The notes beneath the pieces were generated by a model that did not search any database, had not been told where the DNA came from, and saw only the letters and a program-made list of their open reading frames with translations. A stretch of 64,000 bases of DNA, taken from the NCBI RefSeq assembly GCF_014306105.1, contig NZ_JACRVF010000003.1, positions 62,001 to 126,000 on the forward strand. Direction: 5' to 3'. This DNA comes from Pontibacter cellulosilyticus (GTDB lineage Bacteria; Bacteroidota; Bacteroidia; Cytophagales; Hymenobacteraceae). Shown one piece after another: positions 29,405-38,074 of the stretch. Numbering within the stretch: position 1 is the first letter of the stretch; every line of letters starts with the position of its first letter. Made by a program: the position numbers and the translations under genes.

Positions 29405-30832
29405 TTATTTAAACGCCTTAGCTCCGTTGCCATTCAAGCCATACTCTGAGATCAGGTACACCAGTGATGCCATAGAGGCGGCACCAAGCTGCATTTCGCG
29501 GCGGTTTACCTGCTCAAAGGTGTCTATTACAGTATGGTGATAATCAAAGTAACGCTGTGAGTCCGGGCGGAAACCAATTAGGGCTACTGTACCCTGGCCT
29601 TTCAATGGACCGATATCGGCACCACCGCCACCACGGGTTAAGTCGTGCAGGCCGTAAGGTGCCAGCAAAGGTTTCCATGTTAGCACCTGTGCATATTGCC
29701 CGTCGTTGCCGTCAATGCCGAAACCGCGTGGTGTAAATCCACCAGCATCTGACTCGATAGCCGCAATGTGCTTCTCCCCTTTTGTTTTGGCCTCTTCAGC
29801 ATACTTACGTCCACCACGCAGGCCGTTCTCCTCGTTCATGAACATCACGGCACGAATTGTACGCTTCGGTTTTATGCCCATCTCTTTGAACAAACGCAGC
29901 ACCTCAATCGATTGCACACAGCCTGTACCGTCGTCGTGCGCACCTTCACCTAGATCCCACGAGTCCAGGTGACCACCTACCACGATAATCTCATCAGGCT
30001 TTTCTGTTCCTTTTATCTCACCAATCACATTGTAAGAAAGCACGTCCGGCAATGTTTCGCAGGTCATGCGCATGTAGAACTTCAGGTTCGGATCATTCTT
30101 GAGTAATTTACTTAATTGCTCTGCTCCGTTTGTGCTGATAGCTGCTGCAGGAATCTTGGTTACATCATCCTGATAACGGGTATTTCCTGTGTGCGGCACA
30201 TCCTGGAAGTCGTTGGTCATAGAACGCACCAGCACGCCAACTGCACCAAGCTTGGCAGCTGACACCGGACCACCGCCACGCTGATCCACAGCACCGCCGT
30301 AAGCGGCGCCTGTAATTACATGCGTGTTATCAAAAGGGCGGTTGAAGAAAACGATCTTACCCTGTACTTTCTTCTTACCCAGCTTCTCCAGTTCCTCAAA
30401 GCTTTTCACTTCTACTACTTCAGCACTCAGGCCATTCTCGCCGGTACCTACCGAGCTACCTAGGGCACAGATATTTACATCAGCAGTCCCTACTAATTTA
30501 GAATTGATAATGCGGCCAACTTCATTGTCGCCACGCACCCAATGCGGCACCATTACTTCTTGCAGGTATACCCTGTCGAGGCCCATTTTCTCCATTACCT
30601 GGCGGCTCCACTCTACTGCGGCAGCTGCCTGTGGAGATCCACTTAAACGACCACCAATGTTCTTGGTAAGGTAACGCAGGTTCTCGTAGCTTTCGTAGCT
30701 GGTGAGGGCGTTGTCGTAGATGTTTTTGATCGTGGTGGAGTCGGCTTTATAGTTCTGCTGCGCCATAGCCGGCATGGTAACCAGCGCCGTAGCTGCCACT
30801 ACCGCATTTCGTAAGGCTTTTTTCGTTAGCAT
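29405..30832 (-). CDS. Secreted M28 family metallopeptidase with PA domain
   Basis: 475 residues, signal peptide about 1-24 (TMPAMA-QQ). A protease-associated (PA) insert lies around 130-265 (VQGKIVFFNRPF, AAKLGAVGVLVRS). The M28 di-zinc site is visible: H288 in GGHLDSWD, D300 in AHDDGTG, the catalytic E334/E335 in FMNEENG, D362 in ESDAGG, and H442/H443 in DYHHTVID. Such enzymes are aminopeptidases or carboxypeptidases acting on exported peptides. The gene is convergent with queA and has no close partner. The specificity (aminopeptidase or glutamate carboxypeptidase-like) cannot be read from the sequence. Confidence 0.92.
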   Translation of the reverse strand: MLTKKALRNAVVAATALVTMPAMAQQNYKADSTTIKNIYDNALTSYESYENLRYLTKNIGGRLSGSPQAAAAVEWSRQVMEKMGLDRVYLQEVMVPHWVRGDNEVGRIINSKLVGTADVNICALGSSVGTGENGLSAEVVEVKSFEELEKLGKKKVQGKIVFFNRPFDNTHVITGAAYGGAVDQRGGGPVSAAKLGAVGVLVRSMTNDFQDVPHTGNTRYQDDVTKIPAAAISTNGAEQLSKLLKNDPNLKFYMRMTCETLPDVLSYNVIGEIKGTEKPDEIIVVGGHLDSWDLGEGAHDDGTGCVQSIEVLRLFKEMGIKPKRTIRAVMFMNEENGLRGGRKYAEEAKTKGEKHIAAIESDAGGFTPRGFGIDGNDGQYAQVLTWKPLLAPYGLHDLTRGGGGADIGPLKGQGTVALIGFRPDSQRYFDYHHTVIDTFEQVNRREMQLGAASMASLVYLISEYGLNGNGAKAFK

Positions 30833-31462
30833 TGTTAGGTTTGAGTTTAGTAGTTTAGTTTAGGTGCTTCAAGATAAGAATTTTTGGATTACTCGCTCGG
30901 GGTTTGAACATGGAAATATATGGTAGGGTTCCTCTGCTGTTTTGTAGGACTTAGTATAATTACCCTCAATGTCTAGAAAAAGTATAGTCATCAAACCCAC
31001 ACCTTCTCTTTTTAAGAAACTTGTTTGCTCTTAGCTAGCTTTCCGCCTCGCCGGCTGGGCCTTGCTTTTCTCCTTGATGAGAAAAGTAAGCAAAAGAATC
31101 AAGACGCTCCAAACTCGCTGAACGCTCGGACAGTGGAGCGTCGTAAAATGCACCTTTCAAAAGTCGTTGCTCCGAACTAAGTTTTCCATTTGTACTTCCA
31201 TAGCAAAGGCAGAAGCGAAGAAGTGTTGATTCCAGTATCTCTGTGGGGGTAGGGCCCTCTTTAAAGTAGATCCGGTGCCCGGAGGGCAGCGCGTCAGCGC
31301 AGGAGGAAACACAGCGGCGATGCAGAGAAACGAGGCCACGCGGCCTTGAGGGCACCAAAGCAAGAGGTGAAACAATATAGCAAGTAAGACTGAGGAAAAG
31401 AGCTTGCTACTTAAAATAGCGGAAACAACGCTTACTATAGTAACAACACCAGCTACAGCCAC
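30833..31462. other. Non-coding region containing a GC-rich block of unknown nature
   Basis: About 630 bases between two minus-strand genes. Bases 30833-31010 are AT-rich and probably hold the M28 promoter. Bases 31030-31370 are GC-rich with short hairpins (for example GCGCGTCAGCGC) and open frames on the minus strand whose composition (Arg/Ser/Pro/Cys-rich, no domain) argues against real protein. The block has the look of an interspersed intergenic repeat or a decayed insertion, but only one copy is in this window. Confidence 0.35.
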
Positions 31463-31493
31463 AAAAAAGGCAGATGCTTCACAACATCTGCCT
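31463..31493 (-). terminator. Terminator of the DUF1028 gene
   Basis: On the minus strand a 9-bp stem AGGCAGATG/CATCTGCCT (31485-31493 and 31468-31476) is followed by a run of T (A at 31463-31468). Confidence 0.85.
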
Positions 31494-31501
31494 CCTATAC
31501 T

Positions 31502-32512
31502 TTACTTCGCTTTCAGCAACTTCTCCAGATCCTTCTTGCTAACATTCAGCAAGCCAACTTCTGGTAACCTCGCGGTTAACTCCCGCCAGTTATCATCTTT
31601 GCGGTATACTTCGCGCAGAATCTTGGCAGCCGCATCTACCTGGCCGCTGCTGGCTAAACCTATAGCGTGCCAGTACTTCATCTCCAGGTTTTCCGGAAAC
31701 ATGGCTTCGGCTTTGCCATACTCTTCCATAGCTTTTTGCATCTGCCCCTTTTCGATAGCCAAATCACCGTTGTTCATGTGCTCGTAGGCACGGTGTACTT
31801 TTAGCAGTCGCGCCAGTTCATCGAGCGGTTTTTCATGATCGTCTACACGTAAGTCAATGATCTTATCATCCCATGGCTGTTCAGACCTCTGCCCTTTTAC
31901 CACTACCAGCGCTGCAGACTGTTTACCACGGATATCGCCTCCCTCTTGCTCTGCTGCCTGCATAGCTATCAGCACACGCTCAGCCAGCGGCTGCCCTTCA
32001 CTTCTCTCGAAAGCCTTTGCCATGGCAGGCCATACTTTGTCGGTCAGCATCATGTTGGCCTGCACAGAGAAGTTCTTACCTGTAATATGCCCGGCATAGC
32101 GGATGCATTGTTTACCCGTATGTGTTGCCACGTTACCTTTGGAATCAAGTATAGAAACCTGACGCACCTCACGGGCCTCGTCCTTAGCTAAAAGTATGGC
32201 CAGCGCCTCCTCAGCAGTTTTACCTTCTTTTAAAAGCTGTAAACCTAATGGCCCATAAGATTTATTCACAAACGATTGGGTAGCTACCACGCCTACACCA
32301 GCCTCTACCCAAGGCACCGCAGTGCCCACCGAAAACCAATGACTTTGCACGCCGACGGCCATTTCTCCGGTTTTAGGATCACGGGCAACAATAGAGTAAG
32401 TATGCGCCAGCGGCTCTTCGGCCTTAAACACCTGCGCCTGGCTTTGGGCGGTACCTGTGGCTACCGCAAAGGCTGAACTCAGCATAAGTAAAGTCTTTTT
32501 TATTCGGATCAT
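31502..32512 (-). CDS. Secreted DUF1028 protein with helical C-terminal repeat
   Basis: 336 residues with a signal peptide about 1-25 (GTAQSQA-Q). Residues about 35-235 match DUF1028, an Ntn-hydrolase-like fold of unknown substrate: THTYSIVARD-type opening (HTYSIVARDPKTGEMAVGVQS), the turn GVGVVATQSFVNKSYG, GLQLL..G.TAEEAL, and GNVATHTGKQC. The C-terminal ~90 residues are two TPR-like helix pairs (AYEHMNNGDLAIEKGQ...AMEEYGKAEAMFPEN). The combination is common in Bacteroidota. It stands alone, divergent from the NYN-LOTUS gene, with a terminator just past its stop. A peptidase or amidase role is only suggested by the fold. Confidence 0.85.
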   Translation of the reverse strand: MIRIKKTLLMLSSAFAVATGTAQSQAQVFKAEEPLAHTYSIVARDPKTGEMAVGVQSHWFSVGTAVPWVEAGVGVVATQSFVNKSYGPLGLQLLKEGKTAEEALAILLAKDEAREVRQVSILDSKGNVATHTGKQCIRYAGHITGKNFSVQANMMLTDKVWPAMAKAFERSEGQPLAERVLIAMQAAEQEGGDIRGKQSAALVVVKGQRSEQPWDDKIIDLRVDDHEKPLDELARLLKVHRAYEHMNNGDLAIEKGQMQKAMEEYGKAEAMFPENLEMKYWHAIGLASSGQVDAAAKILREVYRKDDNWRELTARLPEVGLLNVSKKDLEKLLKAK

Positions 32513-32633
32513 ATAATTCTGTTTGTAGCTCTGTTACGGTAAGATAGGCATTTTGTGATAAAGTATAAATGACTGCCAATATAACCTCTGACAAGAATAG
32601 AAGTATAAACTGTATTGCACCAATTATGGGTGC

Positions 32634-32649
32634 GCTGCGAAATCGCAGC
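32634..32649 (+). promoter_or_regulatory. Hairpin in the leader of the NYN-LOTUS gene
   Basis: Perfect 7-bp stem GCTGCGA-AA-TCGCAGC, ending 19 bases before the preferred ATG at 32669. It is too early in the transcript for a terminator and has no T-tract. The 2-base loop is very tight, so a DNA operator is an alternative to an RNA fold. Confidence 0.4.
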
Positions 32650-32668
32650 AACAAGCAACCTTTTATAC

Positions 32669-33478
32669 ATGAAATACACTACACGAGAACGTAAACCGTC
32701 GCGCATGGCCGTGCTGATAGACGGAGACAACGCCCAACCCAGCCTTATTGTAAAACTTTTAGCCGAGGTGGGCAAATATGGCCCGCCTACTATTCGCAGA
32801 ATTTACGGCGACTGGACCACCCCTCAAATGAACGGCTGGAAAGATTGCCTGAACAACCACGCGATACAGCCTATTCAGCAGTTCCGCTATACCGTCGGCA
32901 AAAATGCTACTGACAGCGCCCTGATCATAGATGCCATGGATCTGCTGCACAGCGAACTGGTGGATGGCTTTTGCATCGTATCCTCCGACAGCGACTATAC
33001 CCGATTGGCAACACGAATTAGAGAGGCTGGCATTTTTGTAATGGGAATTGGCCAGCGCAAAACACCCAAACCCTTCGTTAATGCCTGCAACGTGTTCATC
33101 TTTACCGAAAACCTTACCGATGACATTGACGAGCGCAAAATTGAAGAAGCTGAAAAGGGGCCTGAAGGCGGCAGCCAAGCCAAACCTAACCCGTTGCCCT
33201 TGCTAAAAGAAGCTTTTGTTATGGCCTCAGATGAGGATGGCTGGGCACATCTGGGCGCTATGGGTACAAACCTGCGCCAACTGGACCCTAGTTTCGACCC
33301 CCGTACTTTTGGCTATAACCAGCTGCTACAGCTTATCAAGGCGTACAAAGATGTGTTCACAATCCGGAAAGAAGACGATAAGGGCCCATCAGCAGTTTAT
33401 ATAAAACGCAAAGATAAGCGTCGTGCCAAGCCACGGCAGAAAGTGCAGGAGAAGCCGCAGCAGCGTACACAAGTATAA
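32669..33478 (+). CDS. NYN-domain (LabA/PIN-like) protein with LOTUS/OST-HTH domain
   Basis: 269 residues from ATG 32669 (a further ATG at 32705 is possible). The N-terminal NYN nuclease-like domain (about 12-165) shows the acidic residues of the PIN-like active site: VLIDGDNAQ at the first strand, the ...TDSALIIDAMDLLHS helix, and IVSSDSDYTRL. A linker leads to an OST-HTH/LOTUS domain at about 175-250 (LLKEAFVMASDEDGWAHLGAMG...FGYNQLLQLIKAY...VYIKRK) and a basic tail. Bacterial LabA-like NYN proteins are predicted RNases; LOTUS domains bind RNA, including G-rich structures. Its RNA target is unknown. The dienelactone hydrolase gene starts 29 bases downstream and may be cotranscribed. Confidence 0.88.
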   Translation: MKYTTRERKPSRMAVLIDGDNAQPSLIVKLLAEVGKYGPPTIRRIYGDWTTPQMNGWKDCLNNHAIQPIQQFRYTVGKNATDSALIIDAMDLLHSELVDGFCIVSSDSDYTRLATRIREAGIFVMGIGQRKTPKPFVNACNVFIFTENLTDDIDERKIEEAEKGPEGGSQAKPNPLPLLKEAFVMASDEDGWAHLGAMGTNLRQLDPSFDPRTFGYNQLLQLIKAYKDVFTIRKEDDKGPSAVYIKRKDKRRAKPRQKVQEKPQQRTQV

Positions 33479-33507
33479 CTCTTCACCATTTAAAGCAAAG
33501 CTATGCT

Positions 33508-34380
33508 ATGAAAAGTCTGATTTACACCGTTGCACTCTGTCTGCTTATAGTTGTAGCAGCAAAGGCACAAACTAAAACGTCGTGCTGCGTAAAGCCTGCC
33601 GCCGATGCAGCAGAAACGACAGAAGCTACTATAAAATTTGCTATGTTGGGTAACGACGAATCTTTCAGAGAGAAGCACGAAAACCCGTTGCCATTCACGT
33701 TGGAGAACAAAAAGGGAAAGACCATCACCTACAAAACCCCTGACGGTAAAACAGCAACTGCCTACGAGATAAAAGCTCCGAAAAAGACTGACGAATACCT
33801 GTTCGTGTTTCATGAGTGGTGGGGCCTGAACGACTACATCAGAAAAGAAGCGGAGCGTTTTGCTCAGGAACTTGGCAACGTGAACGTGATTGCCCTGGAT
33901 CTGTATGATGGTAAAGTGGCAACAGAGCGTGAGAAAGCAGCCGAATACATGCAGGCTGTAAAAACCGATCGTGCCAAAGCCATCATCAACGGAGCCATTG
34001 CCTATGCCGGAAAAGACGCTGACATTGCTACCGTTGGCTGGTGTTTTGGCGGTGCCTGGTCGTTACAGGCTGGTATACTTGCCGGCGACAAGGCCGAGGC
34101 GATAGTCATGTACTATGGCATGCCGGAGCAGAACGTTGAGAATCTGAAAAAACTGGACGCACCAGTACTAGGCATCTTCGCCAGCCAGGATAATTCTATT
34201 ACACCGCAAGTAGTAGAGGAGTTTAAGCAGAATATGGATAAAGCCGACAGAAAGCTAACGGTAAAAATGTATGACGCCGTGCATGCCTTTGCTAATCCAA
34301 GTAACCCGAAGTATAACAAAGAATACGCCGAGGAGGCCCATAAACTTGCCGTAGACTTTATTAAAAAACACCTCGACTAG
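33508..34380 (+). CDS. Exported dienelactone hydrolase family protein
   Basis: 290 residues with a signal peptide about 1-20 (VAAKA-QT). The alpha/beta-hydrolase has the DLH catalytic Cys in G-W-C179-F-G-G, Asp228 in SQDNSITP and His259 in DAVHAFANP; E103 in the FHEWWG loop is the residue that modulates the DLH cysteine. A short region (about 40-85) before the core is extra compared with cytosolic dienelactone hydrolases. It probably hydrolyses an ester or lactone in the periplasm; the natural substrate is unknown. It lies 29 bases after the NYN-LOTUS gene. A long inverted-repeat element begins right at its stop codon. Confidence 0.88.
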   Translation: MKSLIYTVALCLLIVVAAKAQTKTSCCVKPAADAAETTEATIKFAMLGNDESFREKHENPLPFTLENKKGKTITYKTPDGKTATAYEIKAPKKTDEYLFVFHEWWGLNDYIRKEAERFAQELGNVNVIALDLYDGKVATEREKAAEYMQAVKTDRAKAIINGAIAYAGKDADIATVGWCFGGAWSLQAGILAGDKAEAIVMYYGMPEQNVENLKKLDAPVLGIFASQDNSITPQVVEEFKQNMDKADRKLTVKMYDAVHAFANPSNPKYNKEYAEEAHKLAVDFIKKHLD

Positions 34381-34673
34381 GATCAGGATTTACAGGATTT
34401 TAGGATAAACAGGATTGCCTTCAGAGATTAGAATTTATAAGCATCATGTAGAGATGCAATATTTTGCGTCTCTTTCCTTTTACTAAAGACCTCGCAGCGT
34501 GCGCAGCTCCTGCGAGCGTCTAGGGTAGATAAGCTGTAGCTACGAAGAAACAGCCAGATGCTCGCGGGTCATATAGACACCGCGAGATCTTTGTGGCTTA
34601 TCCTTTATTTCAAGTATAAGATATTCAGCCTCAAAGGCAATCCTGTCCATCCCAAAATCCTGTAAATCCTGAT
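34381..34673. repeat. Intergenic element bounded by ~40-bp inverted repeats
   Basis: Bases 34381-34420 and the reverse complement of 34634-34673 match at all but about 4 of 40 positions (both open GATCAGGATTTACAGGATTT and end ACAGGATTGCCT). Between them lie further inverted pairs: AGAGATGCAA/TTGCGTCTCT (about 34451-34475), CTCGCA/TGCGAG (about 34491-34518) and CTCGCGG/CCGCGAG (about 34561-34587). No reading frame. It looks like a non-coding mobile or REP-type element; the AGGATTTACAGGATT motif is a known style of interspersed repeat in Bacteroidota. The remaining bases to 34748 are an AT-rich leader. Confidence 0.7.
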
Positions 34674-34748
34674 CTGGCTTGCTTTTATTCCTGATTTTTC
34701 CTAAATCATAGGTTAAAACCTAAACAAACTAACCTTACAACACTACTC

Positions 34749-37700
34749 ATGAATAAAACTTTGCGCAGAACCGGCTCTGTTGCCTGTTTACTGCTAGCTA
34801 TGACTGTGGCATCGCCAGAAACCATAGCACAGAAGCAGAAAACGCGCAGCAGCAAACAAAAAGACGCTCCTGCAGCCGTTGATCCTAAACTATATGATGG
34901 CATAACCTGGCGCAGTATCGGTCCTTACCGTGGTGGTCGTTCGGCTACTGCGACTGGTGTACCGGGTAAGCCTAACCTATACTACTTCGGAGCAACCGGT
35001 GGCGGTGTTTGGCGCACCACCGATGGCGGCTCTACCTGGGATAATATTTCAGATGGCACTTTTGGTGGCTCTATTGGAGCCGTTGCGGTTAGCGAAGCTG
35101 ATCCAAATGTGATTTATGTAGGTGAAGGCGAGAAAACTGTGCGTGGCAATGTATCCTCAGGGCATGGTGTCTGGAAATCGGTGGATGCCGGTAAAACATG
35201 GCAGCACATTGGACTAAAAGACTCTAAGCACATTGGCCGCATCCGTATCCATCCTAAAAACCCGGATATAGTATACGTGGCCGTGATGGGCGACTTATAC
35301 AAGTCGCATGAGGAGCGTGGCGTGTATAAAAGTATAGACGGCGGTAAAACATGGAAGCGCGTGCTGTTTGCAAATAAAGACGCCGGCGCTGTCGATCTGA
35401 TCATCGACCCGAATAATAGCCGCAACCTGTATGCCACTACCTGGAATGTGCGCCGTACGCCGTATAGCCTATCTTCTGGCGGACCAGGTTCAGGTATCTG
35501 GAAAAGTACAGACGGTGGCGACACCTGGAAAGAGATCTCTAAAAACCAAGGCTTGCCAAAGGGTACATTGGGCATCATAGGCGTAGCTGTTTCGCCGGTT
35601 AATTCTGAAAGAGTTTATGCCATGGTAGAGGCTGAAGAAGGCGGCCTTTTCCGCTCCGACGACAGCGGTCTTACCTGGAAAAAAGTAAACGATGATAGAA
35701 ACCTGCGCCAGCGTGCCTGGTACTATACCCGCGTGTATGCTGACCCGAAAGATGAGGACGTGGTTTATGTTCTGAACGTGTCGTACCATCGTTCTAAAGA
35801 CGGAGGTCGTACCTTTGAGAGCAGCAATGCTCCACACGGCGACCACCATGACCTTTGGATCGCACCAGAGGATCCATCGCGTATGATCATAGCCGACGAC
35901 GGTGGTGCACAGGTAACCACAGACGGTGGCATGAACTGGAGCACCTATCATAACCAAAACACAGCTCAGTTCTACCGTGTAACTACAGATAACCATTTCC
36001 CTTATCGCATTTACGGTGCGCAGCAGGACAACTCTACTGTTCGTATTTCGCATCGTTCTGACGGATATGCCATCACAGAAGATGATTGGGAAACGACAGC
36101 TGGCTCAGAAAGTGCACACCTGGCAGTAGATCCAACAAATCCAGAAATTGTGTATGGCGGTAACTATGGCGGCTTTCTGTCACGAGTAAACCACAGCAAT
36201 AACCAGGAACGCGTGATAAACGTGTGGCCGGACAACCCGATGGGCCATGGTGCGGAGGGCATGAAGTATAGATTCCAGTGGAACTTCCCGATTCTCTTCT
36301 CGCCAAACGATCCTAAGAAACTTTACACCACGTCTAACCACGTGCACGTTACCCATAACGAAGGCCAGTCTTGGGAAACTATCTCTCCAGATCTGACGCG
36401 CAACGACTCTACTAAATTAGGTCCGTCTGGTGGTCCGATCACAAAAGACAACACCAGCGTGGAGTACTACAGCACTATCTTCGCCATTAACGAGTCTGCT
36501 ATAGAGCCAGGTGTGATCTGGACAGGTTCTGATGATGGATTAATACATGTAACGCGCGACAATGGCAAGAACTGGACAAACGTAACACCTAAGAAAATGC
36601 CTGAGTGGATCATGATCAACAGCATCGACCCACACCCAACCATTAAAGGCGGCGCTTACGTGGCAGCTACCATGTATAAGTCAGGCGATTTCAGGCCATA
36701 CCTATACAAGACCACCGACTATGGCAAAACCTGGACTAAGATCACCGATGGTATTCCGGAGAACCACTTTACCCGCGTAGTGCGTGCCGACCAGAAGCGT
36801 CCGGGCTTGCTTTACGCTGGTACAGAGTATGGCATGTACATTTCGTTCAACGACGGAGACAGCTGGCAGCCATTCCAGTTGAATCTGCCTATCGTGCCGA
36901 TCACCGACATGACCATCAAAAACGACAACCTGATCGCTTCTACACAGGGCCGTGGTTTTTGGTTGATTGATGACATTACGCCATTGCACAGCATGAACTC
37001 TGGTATAGCCAACAGTAAATTCCACCTGTATAAGCCACTGGACGCTTACAAAATGGACGGAGGCAGCCGTGGCAACTCTAAAACCGCAGGCCAGAACCAT
37101 CCGGGTGGTGTAATGGTGCACTATTACCTGCCAATGGCTCCGGATTCTGCTACAGTTGTGAAGATGGAGATCATGGATGAGAACGGTAAACTGATCCGCA
37201 GCTATGCCAGCAACGCCAAAGAGCGCAACGAGAAGCTGGAGGTGAAGAAGGGTATGAACCGCTTTGTGTGGGATATGCGCTACCCGGAGGCTAGCCGCTT
37301 TGATGGCATGATTATCTGGGGTGGTGGCACGCAAGGTCCGAAAGCCATACCTGGTAATTATAAAGCAAAGCTAACGGTAAACAAAGAAAGCCAGGAAACT
37401 ACCTTTGCCATACTTCCAGATCCTCGCACCAAAGCTAACCCGGAAGACCTGAAGGCGCAGTTCACGTTCCTGATGGATGTACGCGACAAGCTGACTGAAA
37501 CACACGATGCGATAAAAGACATCCGCACGATGCGTGGGCAGCTGAAGACTTTGACCGGAAACCTGAAGAGCCAGGGCAGCGACTACAAAGCCATTTTAGA
37601 ATCAGCTAACGCGATTGAGAAGAAGATCACAAAGATTGAGGAGACGCTGTACCAGACAAAAAACAGCAGTGGCCAGGATCCGCTTAACTTCCCTATCCGC

Positions 37701-37955
37701 CTGAATAACAAACTGGCGAACCTAGTGGGCCAAGTAAGCACCGGAGATTTCCGTCCAACCGATCAGGCCTATGCCTTTAAGAAAGAGGTAACAGCCCAGA
37801 TCGATGCGCAGTTGAATGAACTGAAGAAAGTGAAGGAGCAGGATGTTCCGGCACTTAACAAGATGATTCAGCAGCAGGGCGTGGACTTTATTAGTGTGAA
37901 GAAGAAAGACGAGAAAAAGACTGATGCCAATCCGACTTCATCGGTAAAGGAGTAG
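34749..37955 (+). CDS. Exported Asp-box (VPS10/sortilin-like) beta-propeller protein
   Basis: 1068 residues, signal peptide about 1-28 (ASPETIA-Q). At least eleven Asp-box turns (S/T-x-D-x-G-x-T-W), such as TTDGGSTW, SVDAGKTW, SIDGGKTW, STDGGDTW and TTDYGKTW, spread over residues 95-700 and make two stacked propellers as in VPS10-domain/xyloglucanase-like proteins. Residues about 780-900 form a beta-sandwich (MNRFVWDMRYPEA), and the last 150 are coiled-coil-like helices ending in a Lys/Asp-rich tail. No catalytic residues can be assigned by eye. Proteins of this type are widespread in Bacteroidota, annotated as glycosyl hydrolases or sortilin-like, but mostly untested. It is monocistronic with a strong terminator. 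The product of 44826-47759 is a paralogue. Confidence 0.88.
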   Translation: MNKTLRRTGSVACLLLAMTVASPETIAQKQKTRSSKQKDAPAAVDPKLYDGITWRSIGPYRGGRSATATGVPGKPNLYYFGATGGGVWRTTDGGSTWDNISDGTFGGSIGAVAVSEADPNVIYVGEGEKTVRGNVSSGHGVWKSVDAGKTWQHIGLKDSKHIGRIRIHPKNPDIVYVAVMGDLYKSHEERGVYKSIDGGKTWKRVLFANKDAGAVDLIIDPNNSRNLYATTWNVRRTPYSLSSGGPGSGIWKSTDGGDTWKEISKNQGLPKGTLGIIGVAVSPVNSERVYAMVEAEEGGLFRSDDSGLTWKKVNDDRNLRQRAWYYTRVYADPKDEDVVYVLNVSYHRSKDGGRTFESSNAPHGDHHDLWIAPEDPSRMIIADDGGAQVTTDGGMNWSTYHNQNTAQFYRVTTDNHFPYRIYGAQQDNSTVRISHRSDGYAITEDDWETTAGSESAHLAVDPTNPEIVYGGNYGGFLSRVNHSNNQERVINVWPDNPMGHGAEGMKYRFQWNFPILFSPNDPKKLYTTSNHVHVTHNEGQSWETISPDLTRNDSTKLGPSGGPITKDNTSVEYYSTIFAINESAIEPGVIWTGSDDGLIHVTRDNGKNWTNVTPKKMPEWIMINSIDPHPTIKGGAYVAATMYKSGDFRPYLYKTTDYGKTWTKITDGIPENHFTRVVRADQKRPGLLYAGTEYGMYISFNDGDSWQPFQLNLPIVPITDMTIKNDNLIASTQGRGFWLIDDITPLHSMNSGIANSKFHLYKPLDAYKMDGGSRGNSKTAGQNHPGGVMVHYYLPMAPDSATVVKMEIMDENGKLIRSYASNAKERNEKLEVKKGMNRFVWDMRYPEASRFDGMIIWGGGTQGPKAIPGNYKAKLTVNKESQETTFAILPDPRTKANPEDLKAQFTFLMDVRDKLTETHDAIKDIRTMRGQLKTLTGNLKSQGSDYKAILESANAIEKKITKIEETLYQTKNSSGQDPLNFPIRLNNKLANLVGQVSTGDFRPTDQAYAFKKEVTAQIDAQLNELKKVKEQDVPALNKMIQQQGVDFISVKKKDEKKTDANPTSSVKE

Positions 37956-37973
37956 CCGGAAGAACTAATAAGT

Positions 37974-38009
37974 AAAAAGCCCCTGCCACATGAGTAGCAG
38001 GGGCTTTTT
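37974..38009. terminator. Bidirectional terminator
   Basis: Perfect 13-bp stem AAAAAGCCCCTGC/GCAGGGGCTTTTT (37974-37986 and 37997-38009) between convergent genes; it has an A-tract and a T-tract on its two sides. Confidence 0.92.
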
Positions 38010-38074
38010 GTTCTATTGCCCTTGTTGGTTTTCCACCAATAACTTATACTTCAAAGTATCAATTTTATTTCCTT

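Noticed and set aside
31035..31462. Two minus-strand open frames of about 100 codons
   Set aside because: No start context or promoter, Arg/Ser/Cys-rich accidental composition, overlapping each other in different frames.
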